Assembly: GCF_014235765.1 (NCBI RefSeq)
Contig: NZ_JACMYH010000011.1
Coordinates: 1-57,316 of the forward strand
Length of the DNA stretch: 57,316 bases
Reading direction: 5' to 3'
Source of the DNA: Pseudomonas baltica
GTDB taxonomy: Bacteria > Pseudomonadota > Gammaproteobacteria > Pseudomonadales > Pseudomonadaceae
Below the pieces are notes generated by a model. The model saw only the letters and a program-made list of their open reading frames with translations. It ran no database searches and was not told the origin of the DNA. The translations under genes and the position numbers were made by a program. Shown here in pieces: positions 32,991 through 41,514 of the stretch. The stretch's first letter is position 1; each line of letters opens with the position of its first letter.

Positions 32991-35552
32991 ATGTTTGAAA
33001 TCATTCGCCTGCGTGCCCACTTCGCGGCACCGCAATCCCATGCTTGCGTTTTGCTGGTGGCCCTTGCCACACCTTGCACGGCATGGGCCGATGATGCCGA
33101 GCGCATCAATTTCAATCCCGCCTTCATGACTGATAGCCAAGGTCGCACACTGGACGTCTCGGCTTTCGAGAACGGCAACCCGCTGACGCCCGGTACCTAC
33201 CGAGTCGATGTGTACCTCAATGGCAGCTGGCAGGGTCGTGATCCCTTGGTCGTTACCCAAGAGCGGGGCAAAGCAGCGCCACGCTTCTGCTTCAGGCTCG
33301 ATGAGCTCGAGCGTTGGGGGCTGAACGTCGACGCCCTTCCCGATCAGGCCAACCTGCCCACTCTATTGGCCGACGAAAACTGTGTAGAGCTCTCACGGCT
33401 GGCAGCGGACATCGGCGTGGAGGTCGACATGAGCGAGTTGCGCGCGGACCTGACCATCGCCCAGGCGTACCTCAAGCGTGTTTCGCGTGGCTATGTCGAT
33501 CCAAAGAGCTGGGACAAAGGCATCAACGCAGGCTTCGCCAACTACAACAGCAATGTGTACCAGAGTGACACCCGCGGGGTGAGCAGCACCCAGTCGTACC
33601 TGGGGCTCAACACAGGTATCAATCTGGGGGACTGGCGGCTGCGCCACAATGGTGCCTACAGCTACAGCACTTCGGCAAACGGTGGGTCGCGCAGCGGCTA
33701 CCAATCCACCAGCAGCTATGTGCAGCGCGACCTGACCGGTCTGAAATCGCAACTGACCCTGGGCGAGTACTACACACCTGGCAGGCTGTTCGACAGTGTG
33801 CCCTTTCGCGGTATTCAGATCGGCAGCGACGATCGCATGCTGCCGGACTCCATGCGCGGCTTTGCGCCACCGGTACGCGGCGTGGCTGACACCAATGCCA
33901 AAGTCACGATTCGCCAGGGCGAAAGCATTCTCTACGAAACCACCGTGGCGCCGGGCCCATTCGTCATCGACGATCTCTACAGCACCGGCTATTCGGGGGA
34001 CCTCTCGGTCACCATCACCGAGGCCGATGGGCGCACGCGCTCCTTCGTGGTCCCGTTTGCTTCGGTGGCCCAGTTGCTGCGCCCCGGCACCAGCCGCTTC
34101 AACGTGACTGCCGGGCAGTATCGCGACGACTACCTGAGCAGCAATCCGGACTTCATTCAGGGCTCTTATCAGCGAGGCGTGTCAGACCGTTGGAGCGCCT
34201 ACACCGGCAGCATCCTCGCGCAGCGCTATCTGGCTGTGCAGGCGGGGACCGCCTGGAGTACCCCGTGGGGGGCCATGGCGCTGGACGTCACCGAGTCACG
34301 AGCCAGTGACCTGGCGCCCACCCACGAAGGGATCGACACCACCATGCGCGGGCGCAGCTATCGGCTGACCTACAGCAAACTGGTGGATGCCACACAGACC
34401 AATTTCACCGTGGCGGCCTATCGCTTTTCCAGCAAGGGCTACCTCAACTTCAGTGATTACGCCCAACTTCAGAGTCACGACAGCCGCTCGTCATTGCGCC
34501 AGCGCAGCCGTTTTCAGTTGAACATCAACCAACCACTCGGCGAGCAGCGTGGCAGCGTGTACTTCACCGGCTCCGCGCAGAACTACTGGAACAGCGACCA
34601 AAGGAGCAATGTCACTTACCAGGCCGGCTACAGCAATGGATACGACTGGGGTTCGCTCAACCTGAGCGCCAGCCGCACGCGTGACTACGGTGGCGCTTTC
34701 CAGACCCAGTACATGGTAGGTGTGAACATCCCATTCGGACGCACGCGCTCCAACTACCTGAGCACCACCCTGCGCTACGACGACACCGGAAGCAGCAACA
34801 CCCAAGTCAACGTGGGCGGCAGTGCTGGCGAGCGCAATCAGTTGAGCTACAACGTCTATGGCTCGGCCGACAGAAATGAGGGCCATACCACCAACAGCGG
34901 CGGCTCATCGGTTCAGTACCGAGCGCAGACCACCACAGTGAGTGCCGGTGTGAACGCGGGCAACGGTTACAAACAAACCAACGTCGGTGCCAGTGGCAGC
35001 CTGGTCGCCCACGCCGGCGGCGTGACGTTCAGCTCCGAGCAGGGTGAAACCATGGCGCTGATCGAGGCGAAAGGCGCGGGTGGTGCGCAGGTCGACAACA
35101 CGTCGAACGCGGTCGTCAACGACAAAGGTTACGCGCTGGTGGCAGGTCTGATGCCTTATCGCCAGAACGACATCTCCATCGACCCCAAGGGGACTTCGGA
35201 CTCGGTGGAACTAGAAACCACCTCGCAGTCCATCGCGCCGCGCTTCGGTGCGATCAGCCTGGTCCAATACCCGACCATTTCCGGCACGCCGGTGCTGCTG
35301 CACGTCACGCGTAACGATGGCAACAGCGTGCCCATGGGTGCCCAGGTAGAAGATGCTCAGGGGCACTACCTGACCATGGTCGGTCAGGGCGGGCGGGCGT
35401 TCATCCGTACCCGCCAGCAGCAAGGTGATCTGCTGATCAGCTGGGGCAGCAAGAGCATGCAGAGCTGCCGTACCCGTTACGTCCTCCCTGACGCAGGCGC
35501 TTTGCCTGCCAGCGGATACGTCTTGCTGAACAGTCCCTGCACCCTGCAATGA
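32991..35552 (+). CDS. Fimbrial outer-membrane usher
   Basis: FimD/PapC-type usher of 853 residues, the outer-membrane pore that assembles and secretes the fibre. Signal peptide about 1-33 (ends AWA/DD); N-terminal chaperone-binding domain (INFNPAFM...DVSAFENGNPLTPGTYRVDVYLNG, about 38-80); 24-strand barrel with plug in the middle (about 235-320, VRGVADTNAKVTIRQG); and C-terminal domains ending with a Cys pair (Cys836 region, CRTRY...NSPCTLQ). Full family length, no damage seen. 115 bases after the chaperone stop. Confidence 0.95.
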   Translation: MFEIIRLRAHFAAPQSHACVLLVALATPCTAWADDAERINFNPAFMTDSQGRTLDVSAFENGNPLTPGTYRVDVYLNGSWQGRDPLVVTQERGKAAPRFCFRLDELERWGLNVDALPDQANLPTLLADENCVELSRLAADIGVEVDMSELRADLTIAQAYLKRVSRGYVDPKSWDKGINAGFANYNSNVYQSDTRGVSSTQSYLGLNTGINLGDWRLRHNGAYSYSTSANGGSRSGYQSTSSYVQRDLTGLKSQLTLGEYYTPGRLFDSVPFRGIQIGSDDRMLPDSMRGFAPPVRGVADTNAKVTIRQGESILYETTVAPGPFVIDDLYSTGYSGDLSVTITEADGRTRSFVVPFASVAQLLRPGTSRFNVTAGQYRDDYLSSNPDFIQGSYQRGVSDRWSAYTGSILAQRYLAVQAGTAWSTPWGAMALDVTESRASDLAPTHEGIDTTMRGRSYRLTYSKLVDATQTNFTVAAYRFSSKGYLNFSDYAQLQSHDSRSSLRQRSRFQLNINQPLGEQRGSVYFTGSAQNYWNSDQRSNVTYQAGYSNGYDWGSLNLSASRTRDYGGAFQTQYMVGVNIPFGRTRSNYLSTTLRYDDTGSSNTQVNVGGSAGERNQLSYNVYGSADRNEGHTTNSGGSSVQYRAQTTTVSAGVNAGNGYKQTNVGASGSLVAHAGGVTFSSEQGETMALIEAKGAGGAQVDNTSNAVVNDKGYALVAGLMPYRQNDISIDPKGTSDSVELETTSQSIAPRFGAISLVQYPTISGTPVLLHVTRNDGNSVPMGAQVEDAQGHYLTMVGQGGRAFIRTRQQQGDLLISWGSKSMQSCRTRYVLPDAGALPASGYVLLNSPCTLQ

Positions 35553-35565
35553 GCCTGCCGACCAG

Positions 35566-35582
35566 GGCGCCCTCAGGGCGCC
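35566..35582 (+). promoter_or_regulatory. Intercistronic hairpin between usher and adhesin genes
   Basis: GGCGCC (35566-35571) and GGCGCC (35577-35582) form a 6-bp stem with a 5-base loop, 14 bases after the usher stop and 25 bases before the adhesin ATG. There is no T-run. It may modulate adhesin expression. Confidence 0.45.
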
Positions 35583-35606
35583 ACACAGCCGATCGAGAGA
35601 GTAAAG

Positions 35607-36542
35607 ATGAAAATCCCTGTACCCGCATCAAAGCGAGTCGCGCTCGCACTGACCAGCTTGTTGCTCGCATTCGCAACCCAAGGCGCCTCGGCGCGATGCT
35701 TGATCTATGGGTCATCTGGCAACTTGACGTTCACTGTGCCGGACAAGCTGGTGGTCCCCAAGAGCACGGCTATCGGTTCGGTAATCTACAAATCTGCCAA
35801 AAGTAAAAGCACCGACGGCCCCGACTTCACTTGCCCAACGGGCGGTAGCTGGCGATTCGTCAACGCAGTCGGTAGTAGCACGGGTAGTAATCCGATGCAC
35901 GCGCTGGGCGACTCGGGAATGGGCTATCGCATACTACGCAATGGTGGCGTCGCGTTGCCGGGTACTTTGTACGCCAATACACGCTACAACTTCGGCGTCT
36001 CGCAGTGGGAGGTCTATATCTATAAAACCGGCGATATCAAGAAGGGCAGTATTGATCCCGGTACACTGGGCACCGTCAAAGTCGACACTGACGACGTCAT
36101 TGCGTTCAAGCTATCCAATGCTATCGCGCTGATGGAAAGCAGCTGTCAGACCCCTTCGGTCAATGTCGACCTGGGCAAGCAATACATGAGTCGTCTCGTC
36201 AATATAGGCTCCACCACTGGCCGGAAGGGATTCAATATCGTGTTAAAGGACTGCCCGGCGGGCTTCAGCGGGATCTCGTACCAGCTTGACCCGATCAAAC
36301 CTGCATTTGATGCCAAACAGGGTATTTTGGCCCTGGACGAGGGTGGCGCAACCGGTGTTGGCATCCAGATCAGTGATCAAGACAACACAGCCGTCAGCCT
36401 CGGCGAAGCACATCGTATTTCCGTTGACAACTCCAGCGGCGACCACTCCATTGCATTGCAGGCCGCGTATTACAAGACCGCCAATCAAGTAACGCCAGGC
36501 AAAGCCAATGCGTCGATGCAATTCACCATTACGTATCAATAG
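35607..36542 (+). CDS. Two-domain fimbrial tip adhesin
   Basis: A 311-residue protein with signal peptide 1-29 (ends GASA), an N-terminal domain about 30-172 containing Cys31 and Cys76 and no pilin motif, and a C-terminal pilin domain about 178-311 with Cys180 and Cys216 and the terminal beta strand ending TITYQ. This two-domain layout is that of tip adhesins such as FimH and the CupD/CupB minor subunits; the receptor is unknown. GAGAGAG lies upstream of ATG 35607. Last gene of the operon, convergent with the RcsB-like gene. Confidence 0.87.
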   Translation: MKIPVPASKRVALALTSLLLAFATQGASARCLIYGSSGNLTFTVPDKLVVPKSTAIGSVIYKSAKSKSTDGPDFTCPTGGSWRFVNAVGSSTGSNPMHALGDSGMGYRILRNGGVALPGTLYANTRYNFGVSQWEVYIYKTGDIKKGSIDPGTLGTVKVDTDDVIAFKLSNAIALMESSCQTPSVNVDLGKQYMSRLVNIGSTTGRKGFNIVLKDCPAGFSGISYQLDPIKPAFDAKQGILALDEGGATGVGIQISDQDNTAVSLGEAHRISVDNSSGDHSIALQAAYYKTANQVTPGKANASMQFTITYQ

Positions 36543-36580
36543 TACTTTTCAACAGCACTGGTCATCATTCGGTCGAGACT

Positions 36581-36612
36581 GCAGGCGGCGGGCAAAGCCC
36601 AGCAGCCCCTGC
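36581..36612. terminator. Possible bidirectional hairpin between fimbrial and regulator operons
   Basis: Nested short stems: GCAGG (36581-36585) with CCTGC (36608-36612) and GGGC-AAA-GCCC (36590-36600) lie between the two convergent stop codons. Loops are unequal and there is no T-run, so the assignment is weak. Confidence 0.3.
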
Positions 36613-36613
36613 T

Positions 36614-37261
36614 TTACTCGAACTGCTCGGCCCTGATGCAATAGGTCAACAAAGCTTGGTCGCTGTCAGCCTCGAGTTTGCGCATCGCGGCCACTTTCTG
36701 CGCACTGACGGTCTTGACGCTGCGGTTCAATTGACGCGCTATGTCGCCAACGCTGGACCCGGCCACGAACAGCCGCAACACTTCCATTTCCTTGACTGAC
36801 AGACTGGCGAAGCGCTTGTCGACCTCTTGGTTGTTGGCGGTGACCGATGTCGTCGCAATGGGAGGTGCCTTGTAGCTGCGTCGCGCGCTGAGGGCGATCA
36901 AGGCTTTCTGAATCTCTTCGTGCAGGTAATTCTTCTGGATCACTCCCGCCACGCCCAATTCCTGCAGACGAGTCAAAATCAGGCTGTTGGAAACCATGGT
37001 CAGCACCAGGACCTGGGTGTCGGGGAAGCGGCGAAGCACGTATTCGATCAGCTTCAACCCGTCGCCGTAGAGCGCATCCCCAGGCATGTTGTAGTCGGTT
37101 ACCAGGACATCGGGCCGATGCTGCTCCAACTGCGCTATGAGTTGACTGGAACTGACCGCCTCACCGATTACGGTGAAGCCTGGGTTGCGCTGGATCATCT
37201 CGCGCACGCCCACCAGAACGATCGGATGATCATCGGCGATGACGACGTTCATTTCGTGCAT
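36614..37261 (-). CDS. RcsB-like response regulator (NarL/LuxR family)
   Basis: DNA-binding response regulator of 215 residues, the same length class as E. coli RcsB. The receiver starts MNVVIADDHPIVLVG and has phosphoacceptor Asp56 (LVTDYNMPGD, identical position to E. coli RcsB Asp56). The C-terminal LuxR HTH spans about 148-210. Its recognition helix NRSVKTVSAQKVAAMRKL is nearly identical to E. coli RcsB, which supports a similar DNA site. It is the last gene of the four-gene minus-strand operon, 34 bases after the HPt kinase, and faces the fimbrial operon. In P. aeruginosa PAPI-1, RcsB activates cupD; the same role is inferred here. Confidence 0.9.
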   Translation of the reverse strand: MHEMNVVIADDHPIVLVGVREMIQRNPGFTVIGEAVSSSQLIAQLEQHRPDVLVTDYNMPGDALYGDGLKLIEYVLRRFPDTQVLVLTMVSNSLILTRLQELGVAGVIQKNYLHEEIQKALIALSARRSYKAPPIATTSVTANNQEVDKRFASLSVKEMEVLRLFVAGSSVGDIARQLNRSVKTVSAQKVAAMRKLEADSDQALLTYCIRAEQFE

Positions 37262-37295
37262 GAGTCATGTTCCTTGCAATGATTAACTTGCCTGT

Positions 37296-40202
37296 TCATG
37301 ACTGAGTTGTCAGGGCTGAAGCCACGCTACGAAGACGTCCCAACAAAGCCTCGATACCGCTACGGATGCGAGCGTCCAGCGGCCCCTCCTGCAGGGCATG
37401 CTCCCACTGCCCACACGTCCGCGCCAAGGCCATGGCACGTAGGGTTGCCAGCCCGCCGCTCAGGCTGTGCAGCCGCTGCCGTACATCGGTGGCATCGCCC
37501 AGCGCCAGCCCCGTTTCGATTGCCTTGATGTCATCGTCCAGCGTACGAATCAGCAGGTCATGCATGGCAGGCGACAATTCGATCCAGTCATCCAGGTCGG
37601 CGGTATCGTCGATTCGAGTGGTGGCGTCGATACGCTCGTCCCTGCAATGAGCCAGCAGCGCAGCGCGCAACATGTTCAGGCTCAACGGCTTCACCACCCA
37701 CGCCGTCATCCCCACCGCCAGGCAGCGCTCGCCCTCCTCGCGCATGGCATTGGCGGTCACACCGATGATCGGTACCTTGACGCCCATGCGCCGCAGCTCG
37801 CGGGTCAGCTCGTAGCCGTTCATGCGCGGCATGTTGACGTCGGTGATAACCAGATCGAACGGCTGTACGGCCCAGACCTGCAAAGCTCGCTCGCCGTTCT
37901 CGGCCACCATTGCGTGAGCCCCCAGGGCTTCCAGCTGTTCCTGCAGAATGGCTTGATTGATGGGGTTGTCTTCCACCACCAGAATTCGCAAAGCGGCGCC
38001 CGGCAGTGACAGCCCCAACAGTTCTTCGACAGGCTCCGGAGCGACCTCCCCCGCCACGATCGGCAACCGCAGCAGCAACGAGAAACTGCTGCCCAGACCG
38101 GGCTCGCTGACTACGCGCATGCTACCTCCCATCAGCTCGCTCAGGCGTGCGCAAATCGACAGCCCCAAACCTGCTCCGCTGGTCTGGTCGCGCCCGGACA
38201 CCTGATAAAAGGGTTTGAAAAGATCGTCCAGCGCTTTGGGCGCGATACCGACGCCCGTATCGGACACCTGCCACTGCAGTGTCACATGCTCGGCAGTCAG
38301 TTCGGTCACCACCAGACGCATCAGCACACGCCCCGAGTCGGTGAACTTGATAGCGTTGCTCAACAGGTTGTGCACGATCTGCCGAATCCGTCCCGCATCC
38401 CCCCTGACGTGGGCGGGCAGCTGAGGATCGAGTTCTTCCTGGAGCTGCAAGCCCTTGTTCTGTGCCGCAGCGGTGAACCCCTGCACGGCCTCGAGCACCA
38501 ATGTGCGAGGGCTGAACGGTGCAACTTCCAAGGCCATTTGTCCGGACTCGATCTTCGATACGTCGAGCACGTCGCTAATCAACTGGAACAAGACCGTCGA
38601 CGAGCCCTGGATCACTTCCAGGTATTGCCGCTGCCGGCTGTTAAGCTGGGTCATGCCCAGCAATTCAAGATTGCCCAATACACCGTAGAGTGGCGTGCGG
38701 ATCTCATGGCTCATGGTAGCCAGGAACAGCGTTTTCGCTTCACTGGCTTGATCGGCGGAGCGGCGCGCCTGCTCCATGGTCTGGGCGTCGTCGACGTGCC
38801 GGGTGATGTCGTTGAAGCCGCACAGCAGCACGTCCTCGCCCTGGTAGCGGGTGGCCACGAAATACGCTTGCAGATGGCGTCCGTCGACTTCCAGCCAAAC
38901 CTCGCCCGGCGTTGCCGACACCTCGCCCAGATCCAGCAACTCGAGCAACTGCGCGGTACCCTGCCATTCCCGTGCCCGTTGGTTTTCCAGCAGCACCTGG
39001 TGATCTTCGCGACGTACCACGCTGAGTCCTACCGGAGCGTTGTCCATCATCACTCGACTGAACGCCTCGCTCTCCAGCAGCCGCTGCTGAGCCCGCTGCG
39101 CGGGCTGCACGAACTCCAGCCGGTACCAGCGATTGATCCACCAGCCCACCACCAACGCCAGCAGCATGGTCAGCGCCAGACCGATCAACGGCCATTTCGC
39201 GTAACGCAGAAAGTCCTCGTAGCTGATGGCGTAGAGCGCCGTCCAGTGCGCGCCTCCTTCGGTTGCCATCTTGAAGCGCAGACCCTGCCCACCGATGCTC
39301 AGGCCCATGGGCGCTTGCCGATCGTCGCCCAGGCTACCGAGCAGCACTTCGCCCTGAGGGGAAATCAAGGTGAACTGATTGTAGACCGGCCGACGCAGGA
39401 CCCGCTCTATCTCGTTGATCTGGCCCATGTCCAATAGGGCCACGATGGTGGTCAGGCCCTGTTCCTGGCGCGATGGCATCAGGTCGGCAGGCAGATCCAC
39501 GCCCACTGTCGCCACCAAGGTCTTGGTCGTTGGGTACAGCGCGGCTGGAGCACGCAACCAGCGTACGACGCCGCCGCCGAGCAATGCGCGCTGAGGCTGC
39601 AACTGATCGCGCAGACGCCCAGCAATGGTCAGGTAGTGTGCTTGCTGCAATGGCAAGCGTTGGCGCACACCATCGATACCCGGTATGGCGATATCGAACT
39701 GTCCGGCCGGTGCGAAAACGAACAGCTGGGGCGAAGCATAGTAGGAGCCTGACCAATAGGTGCTGTAGTAGTCCGTGAGTTGCGTACCCAGGGAAAAGGC
39801 ACCGTGGGTGTCGGTGCGGCTCAGCTGGCGCCCATGGGACAACGTAAATGGCAGTGACAACGGCAAGCCGCGACCCTGGAACAGGCTGCGGGCGTCGTCG
39901 CTGCCCAGTGCCCTGCGGCTGGCAGGTTGAACATCGGGGAGCAGGCCGCGATTGGTACGGTCGTACGCGCTGGCCACGTTACGCAGAAAGGCCTCGTGCT
40001 CGTGGATATTCTCGATGACCCGGGCGAAGTGGAATTCGACCTTTTCCTGCTCTGCTTCCACCAGCCGGTGAATGGCCCAATAGCTGGTGCTGGTGAGCAG
40101 CAACGTCAGCCCGGCCAATAGCAGCAAGCCTTTGTTCAACCGCTGGGAACTGAGCGCCAGCGCGCCCAGACGCAAGCTTGCATGCTTCATCATCAATACC
40201 AT
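37296..40202 (-). CDS. Hybrid sensor kinase with receiver and HPt (RcsC-like)
   Basis: Membrane hybrid kinase of 968 residues from ATG 40202 (AAGG five bases upstream; in-frame ATGs also at 40193 and 40190). Order: membrane span about 24-45, large periplasmic domain about 46-335, second span about 338-357, PAS-like domain 380-470, HisKA with His499 (MSHEIRTPLYG), HATPase with Asn616 and GAGLGLS, receiver with Asp788 (ITDVNMPRMNGYE), and C-terminal HPt with His912 (LHSLSGG). A complete His-Asp-His relay lets it phosphorylate the RcsB-like protein encoded next. It follows the receiver-EAL gene by 103 bases. Confidence 0.93.
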   Translation of the reverse strand: MVLMMKHASLRLGALALSSQRLNKGLLLLAGLTLLLTSTSYWAIHRLVEAEQEKVEFHFARVIENIHEHEAFLRNVASAYDRTNRGLLPDVQPASRRALGSDDARSLFQGRGLPLSLPFTLSHGRQLSRTDTHGAFSLGTQLTDYYSTYWSGSYYASPQLFVFAPAGQFDIAIPGIDGVRQRLPLQQAHYLTIAGRLRDQLQPQRALLGGGVVRWLRAPAALYPTTKTLVATVGVDLPADLMPSRQEQGLTTIVALLDMGQINEIERVLRRPVYNQFTLISPQGEVLLGSLGDDRQAPMGLSIGGQGLRFKMATEGGAHWTALYAISYEDFLRYAKWPLIGLALTMLLALVVGWWINRWYRLEFVQPAQRAQQRLLESEAFSRVMMDNAPVGLSVVRREDHQVLLENQRAREWQGTAQLLELLDLGEVSATPGEVWLEVDGRHLQAYFVATRYQGEDVLLCGFNDITRHVDDAQTMEQARRSADQASEAKTLFLATMSHEIRTPLYGVLGNLELLGMTQLNSRQRQYLEVIQGSSTVLFQLISDVLDVSKIESGQMALEVAPFSPRTLVLEAVQGFTAAAQNKGLQLQEELDPQLPAHVRGDAGRIRQIVHNLLSNAIKFTDSGRVLMRLVVTELTAEHVTLQWQVSDTGVGIAPKALDDLFKPFYQVSGRDQTSGAGLGLSICARLSELMGGSMRVVSEPGLGSSFSLLLRLPIVAGEVAPEPVEELLGLSLPGAALRILVVEDNPINQAILQEQLEALGAHAMVAENGERALQVWAVQPFDLVITDVNMPRMNGYELTRELRRMGVKVPIIGVTANAMREEGERCLAVGMTAWVVKPLSLNMLRAALLAHCRDERIDATTRIDDTADLDDWIELSPAMHDLLIRTLDDDIKAIETGLALGDATDVRQRLHSLSGGLATLRAMALARTCGQWEHALQEGPLDARIRSGIEALLGRLRSVASALTTQS

Positions 40203-40305
40203 CGAAGCCTTGGTGCAAGGCATGGGACCGCGTCGTGGGTACGACCAGAAAAGCCTGAAGCAGGCGACCCTTCAGCAGGCTGTATGGACATCGGACTCGC
40301 TGTGG

Positions 40306-41514
40306 TCAGATTAGTGCTGGCGGAGGGCCATCCTCCACCAACATGGCAGCAAAACGTCCCACGGCCACTGCGGGTGAAATCAGAAAACCCTGGACTTGAG
40401 CACAGCCCATGCGCCGCAGCAGCACCAGCTCGGCTTGAGTCTCCACACCTTCGGCCACGACATTGAGGCCCAGCTTGCTGCACAGCTCGATGATGCTCTG
40501 CAACACCGTTGCCAAGTGCTCGCTGTCAGCACAGCCATGCACCAGCGAACGATCGATCTTGAGTTCGCTGAAAGGCGTAGAAACCAGGTTGAAATACGAG
40601 CTTAGACCCTGCCCGAAATCATCCTGAGCCAGGCCGAAGCCTTTCATCCGCAAGCGACAAGCTCCTGCGTAATAATCCCCGAACTGGCGCGTGGTCGAGG
40701 TCTCCAGCAGCTCGAAAACAATCTGCTGTGGCCTGGCATCGCGGGCAACGACATAAGCGTGCAGGCGATCGGCCAGATCATGCTGATCGAGCAGGTGGGT
40801 TGGCAGGTTGATCGACACGGGCATCTCATACCCTTGGAGGCGCCATTGCTGCTGGGCCTGAAGGGTGTGACGCAAGGTCAACCACAACAGCTCTTCCTCA
40901 AGACCCGAGCCCTCGATGATGCCCATAAAGTTACCCGGCATCAGCACGCCGTAGTCGGGATGTTGCCAGCGTGCCAATGCCTCGGCGCCCACGATGCGCC
41001 CGTCACACAGGCTTTTCTTGGGCTGGAACCAGGCTTGTATCTGACCTCGATGCAGCGCCGCCATCACAGTCTCCAGACTGTGCGCTGGCGGCTGGGAACG
41101 CTCGCTCAAGGGGTGGTTACCGATGTCCTGGCTGTTGTTATCCAGATGCTCGCGCAGACGCAGCACGGCCGGAGCCTGAACCGGCTTGGAAATCAGCCCG
41201 GCGACGTCCAGCCCCATACTGCGCGCGGCCAACCCGGCCCCCACCAGCATACGGCGCGACGCGACACTCATCAGTGCCAGCACCGGTGGCCTGGTCACGC
41301 CCGCCAATCGCTGAATCAACTGTACGCCATCCATACCCGGCATCATCAAGTCGCTGAGCAGCAGGTCATAGTGATGGGTGGCCAGGCACTGCAGCGCAGC
41401 CGACCCGTCCCAGACCGCGTGCACCTCGAAGCCACCCACCTCCTTGAACAGATTCAACAGGTACTCATGCTGGAAAGGGTGGTCTTCCACGATCAGTACC
41501 CGATAGGCGTTCAA
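40306..41514 (-). CDS. Receiver-EAL cyclic di-GMP phosphodiesterase (PvrR/RocR-like)
   Basis: Response regulator of 402 residues that degrades cyclic di-GMP. Receiver 1-120 with Asp55; EAL domain about 150-395. All catalytic positions are present: Glu178 (GAEALARW), Asn236, Glu268, Asp298-Asp299 (QDDFGQG), Lys319, Glu355 (AEGVET) and Gln375, each three residues later than in P. aeruginosa RocR as I remember it. An active enzyme is expected. The start is a TTG at 41514 that overlaps the kinase stop (TTGA) and follows GGAGA at the right spacing, so translation is coupled to the kinase. The frame runs on upstream inside the kinase gene but has no receiver character there. Confidence 0.9.
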   Translation of the reverse strand: MNAYRVLIVEDHPFQHEYLLNLFKEVGGFEVHAVWDGSAALQCLATHHYDLLLSDLMMPGMDGVQLIQRLAGVTRPPVLALMSVASRRMLVGAGLAARSMGLDVAGLISKPVQAPAVLRLREHLDNNSQDIGNHPLSERSQPPAHSLETVMAALHRGQIQAWFQPKKSLCDGRIVGAEALARWQHPDYGVLMPGNFMGIIEGSGLEEELLWLTLRHTLQAQQQWRLQGYEMPVSINLPTHLLDQHDLADRLHAYVVARDARPQQIVFELLETSTTRQFGDYYAGACRLRMKGFGLAQDDFGQGLSSYFNLVSTPFSELKIDRSLVHGCADSEHLATVLQSIIELCSKLGLNVVAEGVETQAELVLLRRMGCAQVQGFLISPAVAVGRFAAMLVEDGPPPALI

